A stretch of 26,894 bases of DNA from an uncultured Christensenella sp. (lineage in GTDB: Bacteria > Bacillota > Clostridia > Christensenellales > Borkfalkiaceae). Location: assembly GCA_910578145.1 (NCBI GenBank), contig CAJTPJ010000003.1, positions 146,690-173,583 of the forward strand. Direction: 5' to 3'. The translations under genes were made by a program, and so were the position numbers. Positions within the stretch are counted from its first letter, which is position 1. The number at the start of each line of letters is the position of its first letter. Below are positions 20,817 to 26,894 of the stretch, one piece after another. Below the pieces are notes generated by a model that saw only the letters and a list, made by a program, of their open reading frames with translations, made no database searches and was not told the origin of the DNA.

Positions 20817-21129
20817 CCATTTTATAGGTTCGGCTTTCTTGGACGCAAGTTCACCAGAAAAAGGAGTAAAAACAGCTGTTTTTGCCCCGTTTTTATTCAT
20901 TTTTGAGAGATTTTCGGAAGATTGTCCCCAACTTTTCCCCCAATTAAAAAAAGGTTAGCTATTATTACGCGTGGGTCGCAGAGTATCGCAAAGTCCAACG
21001 TTTCCCCCAATAAAAAAGGGTTAATTTTTTATCAAAAAGCTATAAAAGTCCCCCGACGAATTTCGTCGGGGGTGTTCGTTTAAAACGCGTTGCGTAAATA
21101 AAATTTTACGAATAAAATAAAAACGCAAA
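20817..21129. other. Convergent intergenic region without a gene
   Basis: I see no gene in these 313 bases between convergent transcripts. It holds a 16-bp palindrome AAAAACAGCTGTTTTT (20868-20883), which may end the lipoprotein transcript, two near-copies of a CCCCCAATtAAAAAA(A)GG run (around 20937 and 21003), and the GC-rich hairpin at 21050-21072. Confidence 0.6.
21050..21072 (-). terminator. Terminator of the cyuA-tcdA-ttcA operon
   Basis: CCCCCGACGAA and TTCGTCGGGGG form an 11-bp perfect stem. On the minus strand it is followed by ACTTTTAT. It lies 57 bases beyond the ttcA stop. Confidence 0.75.
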
Positions 21130-21948
21130 TTATTCGTCAAAGTAATGCTTTACGCCCTTTTTATCCTTATAAGCAATTACGGTTGAAAGGTTTACGTTTT
21201 CAACGCTTTTAAAAATATTTTGCTCTATTTCAGGGTCGTCGGCGGCAAGAGCGCGTATAAGCTCTTTCACTTTTTTGCGCTTACCCTCTTCCTGCTGTTT
21301 TTCGGCGGTGAATTTACACGCGCATTGCAGAAATTTAAGCCCGTTATAATTCCGCCAAGCTATTATATCCTTTTCTCTTATCAAATACATAGGTCTGATA
21401 AGTTTCATTCCTTCAAAGTTGGAACTGTTTAAAACGGGCATCATAGTTTGCACCTGCCCGCCGTACAGCATACCCATTAAAATGGTTTCTATAACGTCGT
21501 CGTAGTGGTGCCCAAGCGCAATTTTATTGCACCCCAGCTTTTGCGCGTTGTGATAAAGGTGCCCGCGCCGCATTCTCGCGCAAAGATAGCACGGCGATTT
21601 TTCTATATGCAGAACGTTATCGAAAATATCGCTTTCAAAAACGGTTATCGGCACGCTTAGCTTATCGGCGTTGCTTTCTATCAGCTTTCTGTTTTCGGAG
21701 TTGTAGCCGGGGTCCATAACTAAGAAAACCAGCTCGAACGGAAACTTGTTGTGCTTTTTAAGCTCCTGAAACAGCTTTGCCATCAGCCACGAATCTTTTC
21801 CGCCGGATATGCAAACGGCAATTTTGTCGCCTTCCTCCACAAGGTTATACGTTGCCACAGCCTTTGTAAACTTGCGGAACAGCTGTTTATGAAATTTTTT
21901 TATTATGCTTTTTTCCGCGCGTTCGAGAGAAAACTCAATTTCGTCCAT
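21130..21948 (-). CDS. ttcA: TtcA-family tRNA 2-thiolation protein
   Basis: A 272-aa ATP-pyrophosphatase-type enzyme. The PP-loop is SGGKDS (48-53). Cys120/Cys123 (SPCYLCARMRRGHLY) and Cys209/211 (LQCACKF) match the cysteines that bind the 4Fe-4S cluster in TtcA-like tRNA thiolases. GHHYDDVIETILM (146-158) is a second family motif. TtcA puts sulfur on cytidine 32 of some tRNAs; related clostridial proteins may act on other positions, so the substrate is not certain. The start overlaps the tcdA end by 14 bases. Co-transcription with a sulfide-producing cysteine desulfidase fits a thiolation role. Confidence 0.85.
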   Translation of the reverse strand: MDEIEFSLERAEKSIIKKFHKQLFRKFTKAVATYNLVEEGDKIAVCISGGKDSWLMAKLFQELKKHNKFPFELVFLVMDPGYNSENRKLIESNADKLSVPITVFESDIFDNVLHIEKSPCYLCARMRRGHLYHNAQKLGCNKIALGHHYDDVIETILMGMLYGGQVQTMMPVLNSSNFEGMKLIRPMYLIREKDIIAWRNYNGLKFLQCACKFTAEKQQEEGKRKKVKELIRALAADDPEIEQNIFKSVENVNLSTVIAYKDKKGVKHYFDE

Positions 21949-22642
21949 TGCCGCATAAGTCCTTTATAATTTCACCCGCCGCTATAAGCCCCGCCACCGA
22001 CGGCACGAAAGCCACGCTACCCGTAACGGGACGCGCACCGTCAGCAGCCGCGCTTGTTAACGGCTCTTCCTTTGAATACACGACTTTCACCCCGCTAATA
22101 CCCAATTTTTTTAGTTCGCGGCGCATTACCCGTGCAAGCGGGCAAACCGCCGTTTTTTCGATATCCGCAACCTCAAACCGCGTGGGGTCTAATTTATTAC
22201 CCGCACCCATACAGCTTATTACAGGCGCGCCAGCAGACTTTGCCTGCGCTATTATTTCTATCTTACCGGCAACCGTATCTATGGCGTCCAAAACGTAGTC
22301 AAACTGCGAAAAGTCAAGCATATATGCGGTGGAATTTAAAAAAAACAGGTTATGCACGTTAACTTTACACTGCGGATTTATATCGGCAATCCGCTCGCGC
22401 ATAACCTCAGTTTTATACCTGCCTAGCGTACTTCCAAGCGCGATAATCTGCCTGTTTACATTGCTTGGACTAACCTTGTCGTTATCTATCAAATCAAGTT
22501 CGCCAACGCCCGAACGAGCCAACGCCTCTACGGCATAGCCGCCCACGCCGCCAATGCCGAACACGGCTACGCGCGCGGCGGCAAGTTTTTCAAGCCCGCC
22601 GTCGCCCAATAAAATTTTACTTCTTGAAAAGTCCGTCAACAT
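21935..22642 (-). CDS. tcdA: tRNA threonylcarbamoyladenosine dehydratase (ThiF/E1-like)
   Basis: A 235-aa protein that adenylates and cyclises t6A37 of tRNAs to ct6A in an ATP-dependent reaction. The nucleotide fold is AVFGIGGVGGYAVEAL (26-41); LDLIDNDKVSPSNVNRQ (49-65) is the E1-superfamily ATP-binding signature. SCMGAGNKLDPT and the late PVTGSVAFVPSVAG are typical of TcdA. The length is normal. The start overlaps the cyuA stop, with only a weak ribosome binding site, so it is coupled to that gene. In enterobacteria TcdA works with a cysteine desulfurase, which fits this operon. Confidence 0.92.
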   Translation of the reverse strand: MLTDFSRSKILLGDGGLEKLAAARVAVFGIGGVGGYAVEALARSGVGELDLIDNDKVSPSNVNRQIIALGSTLGRYKTEVMRERIADINPQCKVNVHNLFFLNSTAYMLDFSQFDYVLDAIDTVAGKIEIIAQAKSAGAPVISCMGAGNKLDPTRFEVADIEKTAVCPLARVMRRELKKLGISGVKVVYSKEEPLTSAAADGARPVTGSVAFVPSVAGLIAAGEIIKDLCGNGRN

Positions 22643-23910
22643 TTTTTTATCATCAACTTAATTATTTCCTCGTCGGTGCCGCGCATACCGTTACGGGCGA
22701 TATCGCAAATATTATCTATTGTGCTTTCAACACAATCGGCAAGTATGCCGTCGCCGCCGCAGAAATTACAGTCGTTACGGCTCATTTCAAAGCCCAAAAT
22801 CCCCGCCTCCACCGCGGAAGCTATTTTAGCCGCGCAACTTGACTTGGCGCCGTCGCAGATAATACCCGAATTAATTGCCAGCGCGTTTACTATCGTGCAA
22901 GAAATTTCGTCGGTTTTTCCGCCGTGCATATAGCATATGCCCGAGCCTGCGCCGCACCCCGCCGAAACCGCGCCGCAGTATGCGGAAAGTTTACCGATGC
23001 CTGTTTTTAAATGTATGGTTACGAGGTCGGAAACGACTATTGCGCGGATAAGTTTTTCCTCGCTTACCCCCAGGTGTTTGGCGTATACTACGAGGGGTAG
23101 CGAAGCCGTCATACCCTGATTACCGCTGCCCGAAACTATTACTACGGGCAGGGAACAACCGTTCATACGCGCGTCCGAACCTGCCGCCGCCGTTGCCATT
23201 GCCAACGCTTGAACTCCACCGCCAAACGACTTTAACAGCACCTTTCCAACCTGCGCGCCGTAGTTGTTTTTAAGCCCTTCTTCGGCTATTGCGGAATTAT
23301 AATCTATCTGCCTTTTTATAAGTTCTTTAACGTCGTTAATATCAACGGCGTCGGCAAATTCCACTATTTTATCAACGGTTAAAATGCTTCTGTCCTCGCG
23401 GCAAGTGGGTTCCTCCGCGCCGACTTCGATATTGACGATAGCCCGCCCGTTTTTTTCAACCAAAACTACGTTAGTGTGATGCCCAACTATACGCACGCGC
23501 GCACTGTCGCCGCCGCAATAAACCTTTACGCTGATATCGAATATACATCCCGAATGCGACTGCTCCACCTTAAACTGTGTAGAATTGAGATAGCCGGTTA
23601 TTCTTTCCCTGTCCGCAGGGGTTACCGAGGCTATAACTTCAAGGCACTTACCCGCGTCGCCCGCCACTATTCCCGCCGCCGCCGCGCTCGTTACGCCTTT
23701 CATTCCGCCCGTGTTGGGAACGACTACGCTTTTAACGTTTTTAAGTATGTTGCCGCTGACGGTAATTTCCACTTTTTCGGGCATTGCCCCCAGAGTATCC
23801 CTTGACAAAGCCGCCGCGTACGCCACGGAAATAGGCTCGGTACAGCCCATTGCGGGCAACAATTCTTCGCCTAAAATTTTTAAATATCCTTGGTATATCC
23901 TACTATCCAT
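22636..23910 (-). CDS. cyuA: L-cysteine desulfidase, UPF0597/CyuA family
   Basis: A 424-aa enzyme of the serine dehydratase alpha-like superfamily, which splits L-cysteine to pyruvate, ammonia and sulfide using a 4Fe-4S cluster. Conserved pieces are LLPAMGCTEPISVAYAAA (cluster Cys23), VPNTGGMKG (~81-89), SGSGNQGMTASLP (~260-272), SAGCGAGSGICYM and the Cys-rich end FCGGDGILADCVESTI. Full length, no defects. An own promoter overlaps the 3' end of the upstream lipoprotein gene. It heads a leftward operon with tcdA and ttcA. Anaerobes use it for cysteine catabolism or detoxification and it may supply sulfide here. Confidence 0.92.
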   Translation of the reverse strand: MDSRIYQGYLKILGEELLPAMGCTEPISVAYAAALSRDTLGAMPEKVEITVSGNILKNVKSVVVPNTGGMKGVTSAAAAGIVAGDAGKCLEVIASVTPADRERITGYLNSTQFKVEQSHSGCIFDISVKVYCGGDSARVRIVGHHTNVVLVEKNGRAIVNIEVGAEEPTCREDRSILTVDKIVEFADAVDINDVKELIKRQIDYNSAIAEEGLKNNYGAQVGKVLLKSFGGGVQALAMATAAAGSDARMNGCSLPVVIVSGSGNQGMTASLPLVVYAKHLGVSEEKLIRAIVVSDLVTIHLKTGIGKLSAYCGAVSAGCGAGSGICYMHGGKTDEISCTIVNALAINSGIICDGAKSSCAAKIASAVEAGILGFEMSRNDCNFCGGDGILADCVESTIDNICDIARNGMRGTDEEIIKLMIKKC

Positions 23911-23937
23911 TGCGTTTTACCTTAAAGGTTTTTTAAA

Positions 23938-23966
23938 ATTATAACATTATTTCAGTCAAATTACAA
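23938..23966 (-). promoter_or_regulatory. Promoter of the cyuA operon
   Basis: Minus strand: TTGTAA (23961-23966), 17-base spacer, TATAAT (23938-23943). It lies inside the last codons of the preceding lipoprotein gene, with the start codon about 28 bases downstream of the -10. Confidence 0.6.
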
Positions 23967-25447
23967 CAATATCTAACTATTATATCCAAACGATATTCGT
24001 TTAAACTTATATCCTCTATTGTAAGTTTGTCGCAACCGTAAAACGCTTTGTCGCCTATTTGCGGCGGCTCGCCCGTATAAATTATCCTTTCAAGATTTAC
24101 ACAACCCGCAAACGCTCTGCTTCCAATTACTTTAAGCGACTTCGGCATTACCACTTCTTTAAGCGAAGTACAAACGTAAAACGCACTTTCGCCGATAACT
24201 TCCAAATTTTCGTGCAGCGTTATATTGGTCAAATTACTTCTTGAAAAGGCTTCGGCAGAAATTTCCGTAACGGGCAAACCTTGATATACGGCAGGAATAA
24301 CTATATCGGTTTCCGCACCGCTATATCCCGTAACCGCCCAGCCTGCGCCAATCCGCTCGTAGACTAAGCCTTCGGTGCCTTTGATTGGAGTATATATAGC
24401 GTTTATCCGCTTATCACCGCCGCAAAGTTCGTACTTTTCCCACACTCCGGCGTAACCTGCTTTTAAGGGAACTTCGGGAATTTTTCCGTCTAATTTTTCC
24501 ACAGTGTAGGGCACGGCGGCAACGAGTACCCCGTCCGCATAAAACTCGGCAGTGTAAGTTATAGGCGTATAAATTGCATTTACAGTAATATTCCCGCCGT
24601 TGGCGCAGTACGTTTCCCATTCGCCTGAATAATGTTGCATGGCGGGAACGGGCGGCGCCGTTACGTTTGACTCGGTTACGGTATACGTACACTCTCCTAC
24701 GATTTTCCCCAAAGCCTTAAACGTTATCGTGTACTCGATGGGAGTATACACCGCGTTTACTCTTATAGGGTCGCCGTCAAATTTTACTTCTTCCCACTCT
24801 GCAGTAAAATGCGGTTTTTTTGGTATGGCGGGTAAATACTCGCAATTTTCCAAATTGCACGTAGTAGTATAATATAAAACGTCGTCCACGTAAAAATTTA
24901 AAGTGTAATTTTTAAGGGTGTATTCGGCTTCTGCCACGTAACCCTCGCCGTCTTTGTTAACGGAATAAACCCACTTGCCCTCATACCCGTACCTTGACGG
25001 TATTTCGGGCACTAATTCGGAATAATTTTCAACCGTACACGTTATTACAAGTGTTTCCGAGTTTTCTAAAAAATAAGTTATAGTATAAACGAGCGGCGTA
25101 TATATTGCGTTTACCGTAATATTTCCGCCTGAAAGCGTGTAATTTTCCCACTTGGCAGTATAGCCTTTCTTATACGGGATTTTGGGTTCGGAAATTTTGT
25201 CGCCGCCCAAAATATATTTTTCAACTGCAATAGTTTCGCCGTCAACCACGAACTTTACTTCAAAAGTTTCCGGCAACGGCTTGTCGGGATTGGTCGGATT
25301 TTCATCGTCCGGCGGATAAACGACGTCCGTTCCCCCGTCGTCGTTATCCGCGCCCGCCGACGGCGAAAACGCGTTACAACCGCTTAACACAAAAATAGCC
25401 ACGGAAACCGTGGCAACACAAAAAAGCAAAAGCAAAAACTTATTCAT
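23939..25447 (-). CDS. Surface lipoprotein with tandem ~60-aa repeats and BspA-like leucine-rich domain
   Basis: A 502-aa protein. A type II signal peptide ends in LSGC (Cys24), followed by an Asp/Pro spacer. From ~60 to ~360 lie about five repeats of ~58 residues, each of the form YT-FYADG-YTVE-P-VP-GY-G-WE-GG-INAIYTPI, related to InlB B-repeats. Residues ~365-495 are a BspA/LRR_5-type domain (IPAVYQGLPVTEISAEAF, NLEVIGESAFYVCTSL, SLKVIGSRAFAGCVNL). It is probably cell-surface, binding host, dietary or bacterial partners; the ligand is unknown. Ribosome binding site GGAGAGAGG; it ends 28 bases before cyuA with no clear terminator between. Confidence 0.88.
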   Translation of the reverse strand: MNKFLLLLFCVATVSVAIFVLSGCNAFSPSAGADNDDGGTDVVYPPDDENPTNPDKPLPETFEVKFVVDGETIAVEKYILGGDKISEPKIPYKKGYTAKWENYTLSGGNITVNAIYTPLVYTITYFLENSETLVITCTVENYSELVPEIPSRYGYEGKWVYSVNKDGEGYVAEAEYTLKNYTLNFYVDDVLYYTTTCNLENCEYLPAIPKKPHFTAEWEEVKFDGDPIRVNAVYTPIEYTITFKALGKIVGECTYTVTESNVTAPPVPAMQHYSGEWETYCANGGNITVNAIYTPITYTAEFYADGVLVAAVPYTVEKLDGKIPEVPLKAGYAGVWEKYELCGGDKRINAIYTPIKGTEGLVYERIGAGWAVTGYSGAETDIVIPAVYQGLPVTEISAEAFSRSNLTNITLHENLEVIGESAFYVCTSLKEVVMPKSLKVIGSRAFAGCVNLERIIYTGEPPQIGDKAFYGCDKLTIEDISLNEYRLDIIVRYCCNLTEIML

Positions 25448-25468
25448 TGGTGGTACCTCTCTCCTTAA

Positions 25469-25497
25469 AGTATATCAAAAATCATATTTTCGCACAA
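25469..25497 (-). promoter_or_regulatory. Promoter of the repeat lipoprotein gene
   Basis: Minus strand: TTGTGC (25492-25497), 17-base spacer, TATACT (25469-25474), with the ATG 21 bases beyond the -10. Confidence 0.55.
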
Positions 25498-25594
25498 TTT
25501 TTTTTATATATTAGTTAAAAAATTGCAAAAAATTACGAAGTTAACCTTTTAATGTTTTAATAAACTTTTAGAATTAAAGAAAAAATTTTTGTTT

Positions 25595-25640
25595 TTAAAA
25601 AAATAAACCGTCGTGACGGATAAAATCTGTCGCGACGGTT
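25595..25640 (-). terminator. Rubrerythrin terminator
   Basis: A 15-base stem (25606-25620 with 25626-25640, wobbles at two positions: AACCGTCG...CGACGGTT) is followed on the minus strand by TTTATTTTTTT. It starts 15 bases after the rbr stop. Confidence 0.85.
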
Positions 25641-25654
25641 GATGACGTTAATTA

Positions 25655-26194
25655 TTAATAATTTTCGGCGTGCACCTCAAAATAGCTTTGGGGGTGATTA
25701 CATACGGGGCAAGTTTCGGGCGCCTTAGTACCGACTACTATATGACCGCAGTTACGGCATTCCCAAACCTTTACTTCGCTCTTTTCAAACACGGCGGCAG
25801 TTTCCACGTTCTTCAAAAGAGCGCGGTATCTCTCCTCGTGATGCTTTTCGATTATGCCGACCATACGAAATTTTTCCGCAAGTTCCTTAAAGCCCTCGGC
25901 TTCCGCGGTTTTTGCAAACTCCTCGTACATATCGGTCCACTCGTAATTTTCGCCGCCCGCCGCTTCTGCAAGATTTTCAGCAGTATTGCCAATGCCCTGC
26001 AACTCTTTAAGCCACATTTTTGCGTGTTCCTTTTCGTTATCGGCAGTTTTCAAAAACAAGGCGGAAATTTGTTCGTAGCCCTCTTTTTTAGCAACCGACG
26101 CAAAATACGTGTACTTGTTTCTTGCCTGAGATTCCCCCGCGAAAGCCGCTTCAAGATTTTTTTCCGTTTTAGTGCCCTTGTATTTGTTTGTCAT
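25655..26194 (-). CDS. rbr: Rubrerythrin
   Basis: A 179-aa peroxide-reducing non-haem iron protein that protects anaerobes from oxidative stress. The N-terminal ferritin-like four-helix domain holds the di-iron ligands (Glu21 in AGESQARNKY, EKEH at 54-57, later IEKHHEERY at 115-123). The C-terminal rubredoxin domain has Cys146, Cys149, Cys162, Cys165 (CRNCG...CPVC). The length and order are standard. AGGAG lies 7 bases before the ATG. Single-gene unit with its own promoter and terminator; the family is often under PerR control, but I see no convincing operator. Confidence 0.97.
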   Translation of the reverse strand: MTNKYKGTKTEKNLEAAFAGESQARNKYTYFASVAKKEGYEQISALFLKTADNEKEHAKMWLKELQGIGNTAENLAEAAGGENYEWTDMYEEFAKTAEAEGFKELAEKFRMVGIIEKHHEERYRALLKNVETAAVFEKSEVKVWECRNCGHIVVGTKAPETCPVCNHPQSYFEVHAENY

Positions 26195-26223
26195 AATTTT
26201 CTCCTATTACGAAAGCTATATCT

Positions 26224-26253
26224 ATTCTATTAATTTTAAGTGCGTTTTGTCAA
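26224..26253 (-). promoter_or_regulatory. Rubrerythrin promoter
   Basis: Minus strand: TTGACA (26248-26253), 18-base spacer, TAGAAT (26224-26229), with the ATG 29 bases downstream. Confidence 0.7.
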
Positions 26254-26349
26254 GTAAAAGCGGCTTAAAAGAGTGCCGCGCTCTAAAAAAATTGGCAAAT
26301 TTTGGAAAAAAACGCCCGATTTTACAAAAATTACAATTTATAGTATGAT

Positions 26350-26379
26350 AAAGCCCGAAAATTTCCATTTTCGGGCTTT
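26350..26379. repeat. 13-bp perfect hairpin
   Basis: AAAGCCCGAAAAT and ATTTTCGGGCTTT with a TTCC loop. It directly follows TTTACA-17-TATGAT (26321-26349), which could be a rightward promoter. There is no T-run on either side beyond the arms. Confidence 0.6.
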
Positions 26380-26382
26380 ATG

Positions 26383-26700
26383 TAGTAGGACAGTATTTTC
26401 GCCCTACAAAGATGGTGCACCAAGACGAGCCTAAATTGAACCATAAGGAATGGTTTGATTTAGGCTTTTTCTATGCGTTTCGTTTGATAGCAGTAAGATT
26501 GCAACGGCGGTTTATGCCGCGAAAGGCTATTGACAGGAATTGCAGTGTGTTAGGCTGTTCTTGCCAAAGGCAAACCAAAACCCGACTGGTGTCAATCAGT
26601 CGGGTTGCAGCGTTTCGCCCCTATTTGCCTATATAACGCACCGCAAGAAAGGTTCCTGTCAATAGCACCGTGGAATAAATAGCCGTTGCGTTGTTTTCTT
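26383..26700. other. Dense nested inverted repeats; candidate structured RNA or MITE
   Basis: I see no convincing gene. Pairings: GTAGG/CCTAC near 26383-26406; palindrome TGGTGCACCA 26412-26421; a 16-bp arm pair 26429-26465 followed by five T; an outer stem GCAACGGC/GCCGTTGC extended by GTTTAT/ATAAAT (about 26500 to 26690); inside it a 13-bp perfect stem 26527-26539/26653-26665; and inside that TTGCC/GGCAA, CCCGACTG/CAGTCGGG and GCGTT/AACGC hairpins. Nested stems of this kind suggest a folded RNA of about 190 nt. It is not tmRNA, RNase P or SRP RNA by signature. A 74-aa frame here is probably chance. Confidence 0.45.
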
Positions 26701-26790
26701 ATACAATGTACGTTTCGATTGTTATTTCACGGTTTTGCAAATCTTCTTTGTTTTGTATTTTGTAGTGAAGATTACCGCAAGTCGAGTAAA

Positions 26791-26830
26791 ATAAAAAGTC
26801 CCTATTATCGTCATCGGGACTTGTTTTTAT
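26791..26830. terminator. Bidirectional terminator at the right edge
   Basis: AAGTCCC (26796-26802) and GGGACTT (26816-26822), with T-rich runs on both sides (GTTTTTATT rightward, TTTATTTTA leftward). Confidence 0.65.
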
Positions 26831-26894
26831 TGTCGGTTTTTTTGTTGTAATATGAAATTTCGCTTTCGCCTTTTATATTGTAGACGTATTCGCC
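26811..26894 (-). CDS. Possible C-terminal fragment of a gene beyond the window
   Basis: From the window edge the minus strand is open for 27 codons (GEYVYNIKGESEISYYNKKT, then a Lys/Asn-rich end) and stops at 26811-26813, inside the terminator loop. Composition and the terminator support a real gene end, but the piece is too short to identify. Confidence 0.35.
   Translation of the reverse strand, partial: GEYVYNIKGESEISYYNKKTDNKNKSR

Noticed and set aside
24414..24692. Minus-strand 92-aa Arg-rich frame
   Set aside because: It is an alternate frame within the repeat region of the 502-aa lipoprotein; its length comes from the tandem repeats.
26412..26636. Plus-strand 74-aa frame in the structured right region
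   Set aside because: It crosses several long stems, starts in a palindrome without a ribosome binding site, and has no recognisable fold.
1..26894. CRISPR array
   Set aside because: No regularly spaced repeat-spacer pattern was seen. The repeats found are isolated palindromes, terminal repeats or protein-coding repeats.

Overview
The window is chromosomal DNA of a probable anaerobic, low-to-moderate-GC Bacillota (Clostridia-like, possibly gut-associated). The evidence is strong AGGAGG-type ribosome binding sites, rubrerythrin, L-cysteine desulfidase and BspA/InlB-repeat lipoproteins. The taxon is inference.

Integrated element, 136..19690. An intact tRNA-Glu(TTC) gene lies at 86..160. Its last 25 bases (136..160) recur exactly at 19666..19690, beside a tyrosine integrase at 18328..19539. 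The DNA between is therefore an integrative element of about 19.5 kb (predicted circle 19,530 bp). Layout from left to right: (i) a gene-free, hairpin-rich end at 161..1021; (ii) a leftward replication and DNA-modification block made of a winged-helix/zinc-knuckle initiator-like protein, a DnaB helicase, a D12-class adenine methylase, a second NPPY methyltransferase and small DNA-binding proteins; (iii) a Zot-like ATPase with an uncharacterised 334-aa partner; (iv) accessory proteins (DUF3850, DUF5348 and a 515-aa protein); (v) a very Lys-rich protein, beside a putative ncRNA on the other strand; (vi) an envelope cassette of small membrane proteins, an 835-aa exported protein with a long Lys/Ala-rich cytoplasmic tail, and a 431-432-aa exported repeat protein; (vii) a phage-like switch region with three small HTH regulators, clustered operators and divergent promoters; (viii) the integrase.

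I find no relaxase, VirB4-type ATPase, terminase, portal, tailed-phage capsid, tail or lysis gene. A Zot-type ATPase, chromosome-independent replication genes and a block of exported and membrane proteins fit an inovirus-like or membrane-vesicle-like extruded virus, or an unfamiliar DNA-transfer element, better than a tailed prophage or a standard ICE. This is the main candidate for an undescribed system.

Host DNA resumes at 19691. It holds a lipoprotein gene with a near-consensus promoter (19968..20816); a leftward sulfur-related operon cyuA-tcdA-ttcA (23910..21130); a leftward lipoprotein with tandem repeats and a BspA-type leucine-rich domain (25447..23939); and rubrerythrin (26194..25655) with its own promoter and terminator. 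The last 700 bases have no confident gene but contain a dense, nested set of inverted repeats that may be a structured RNA.
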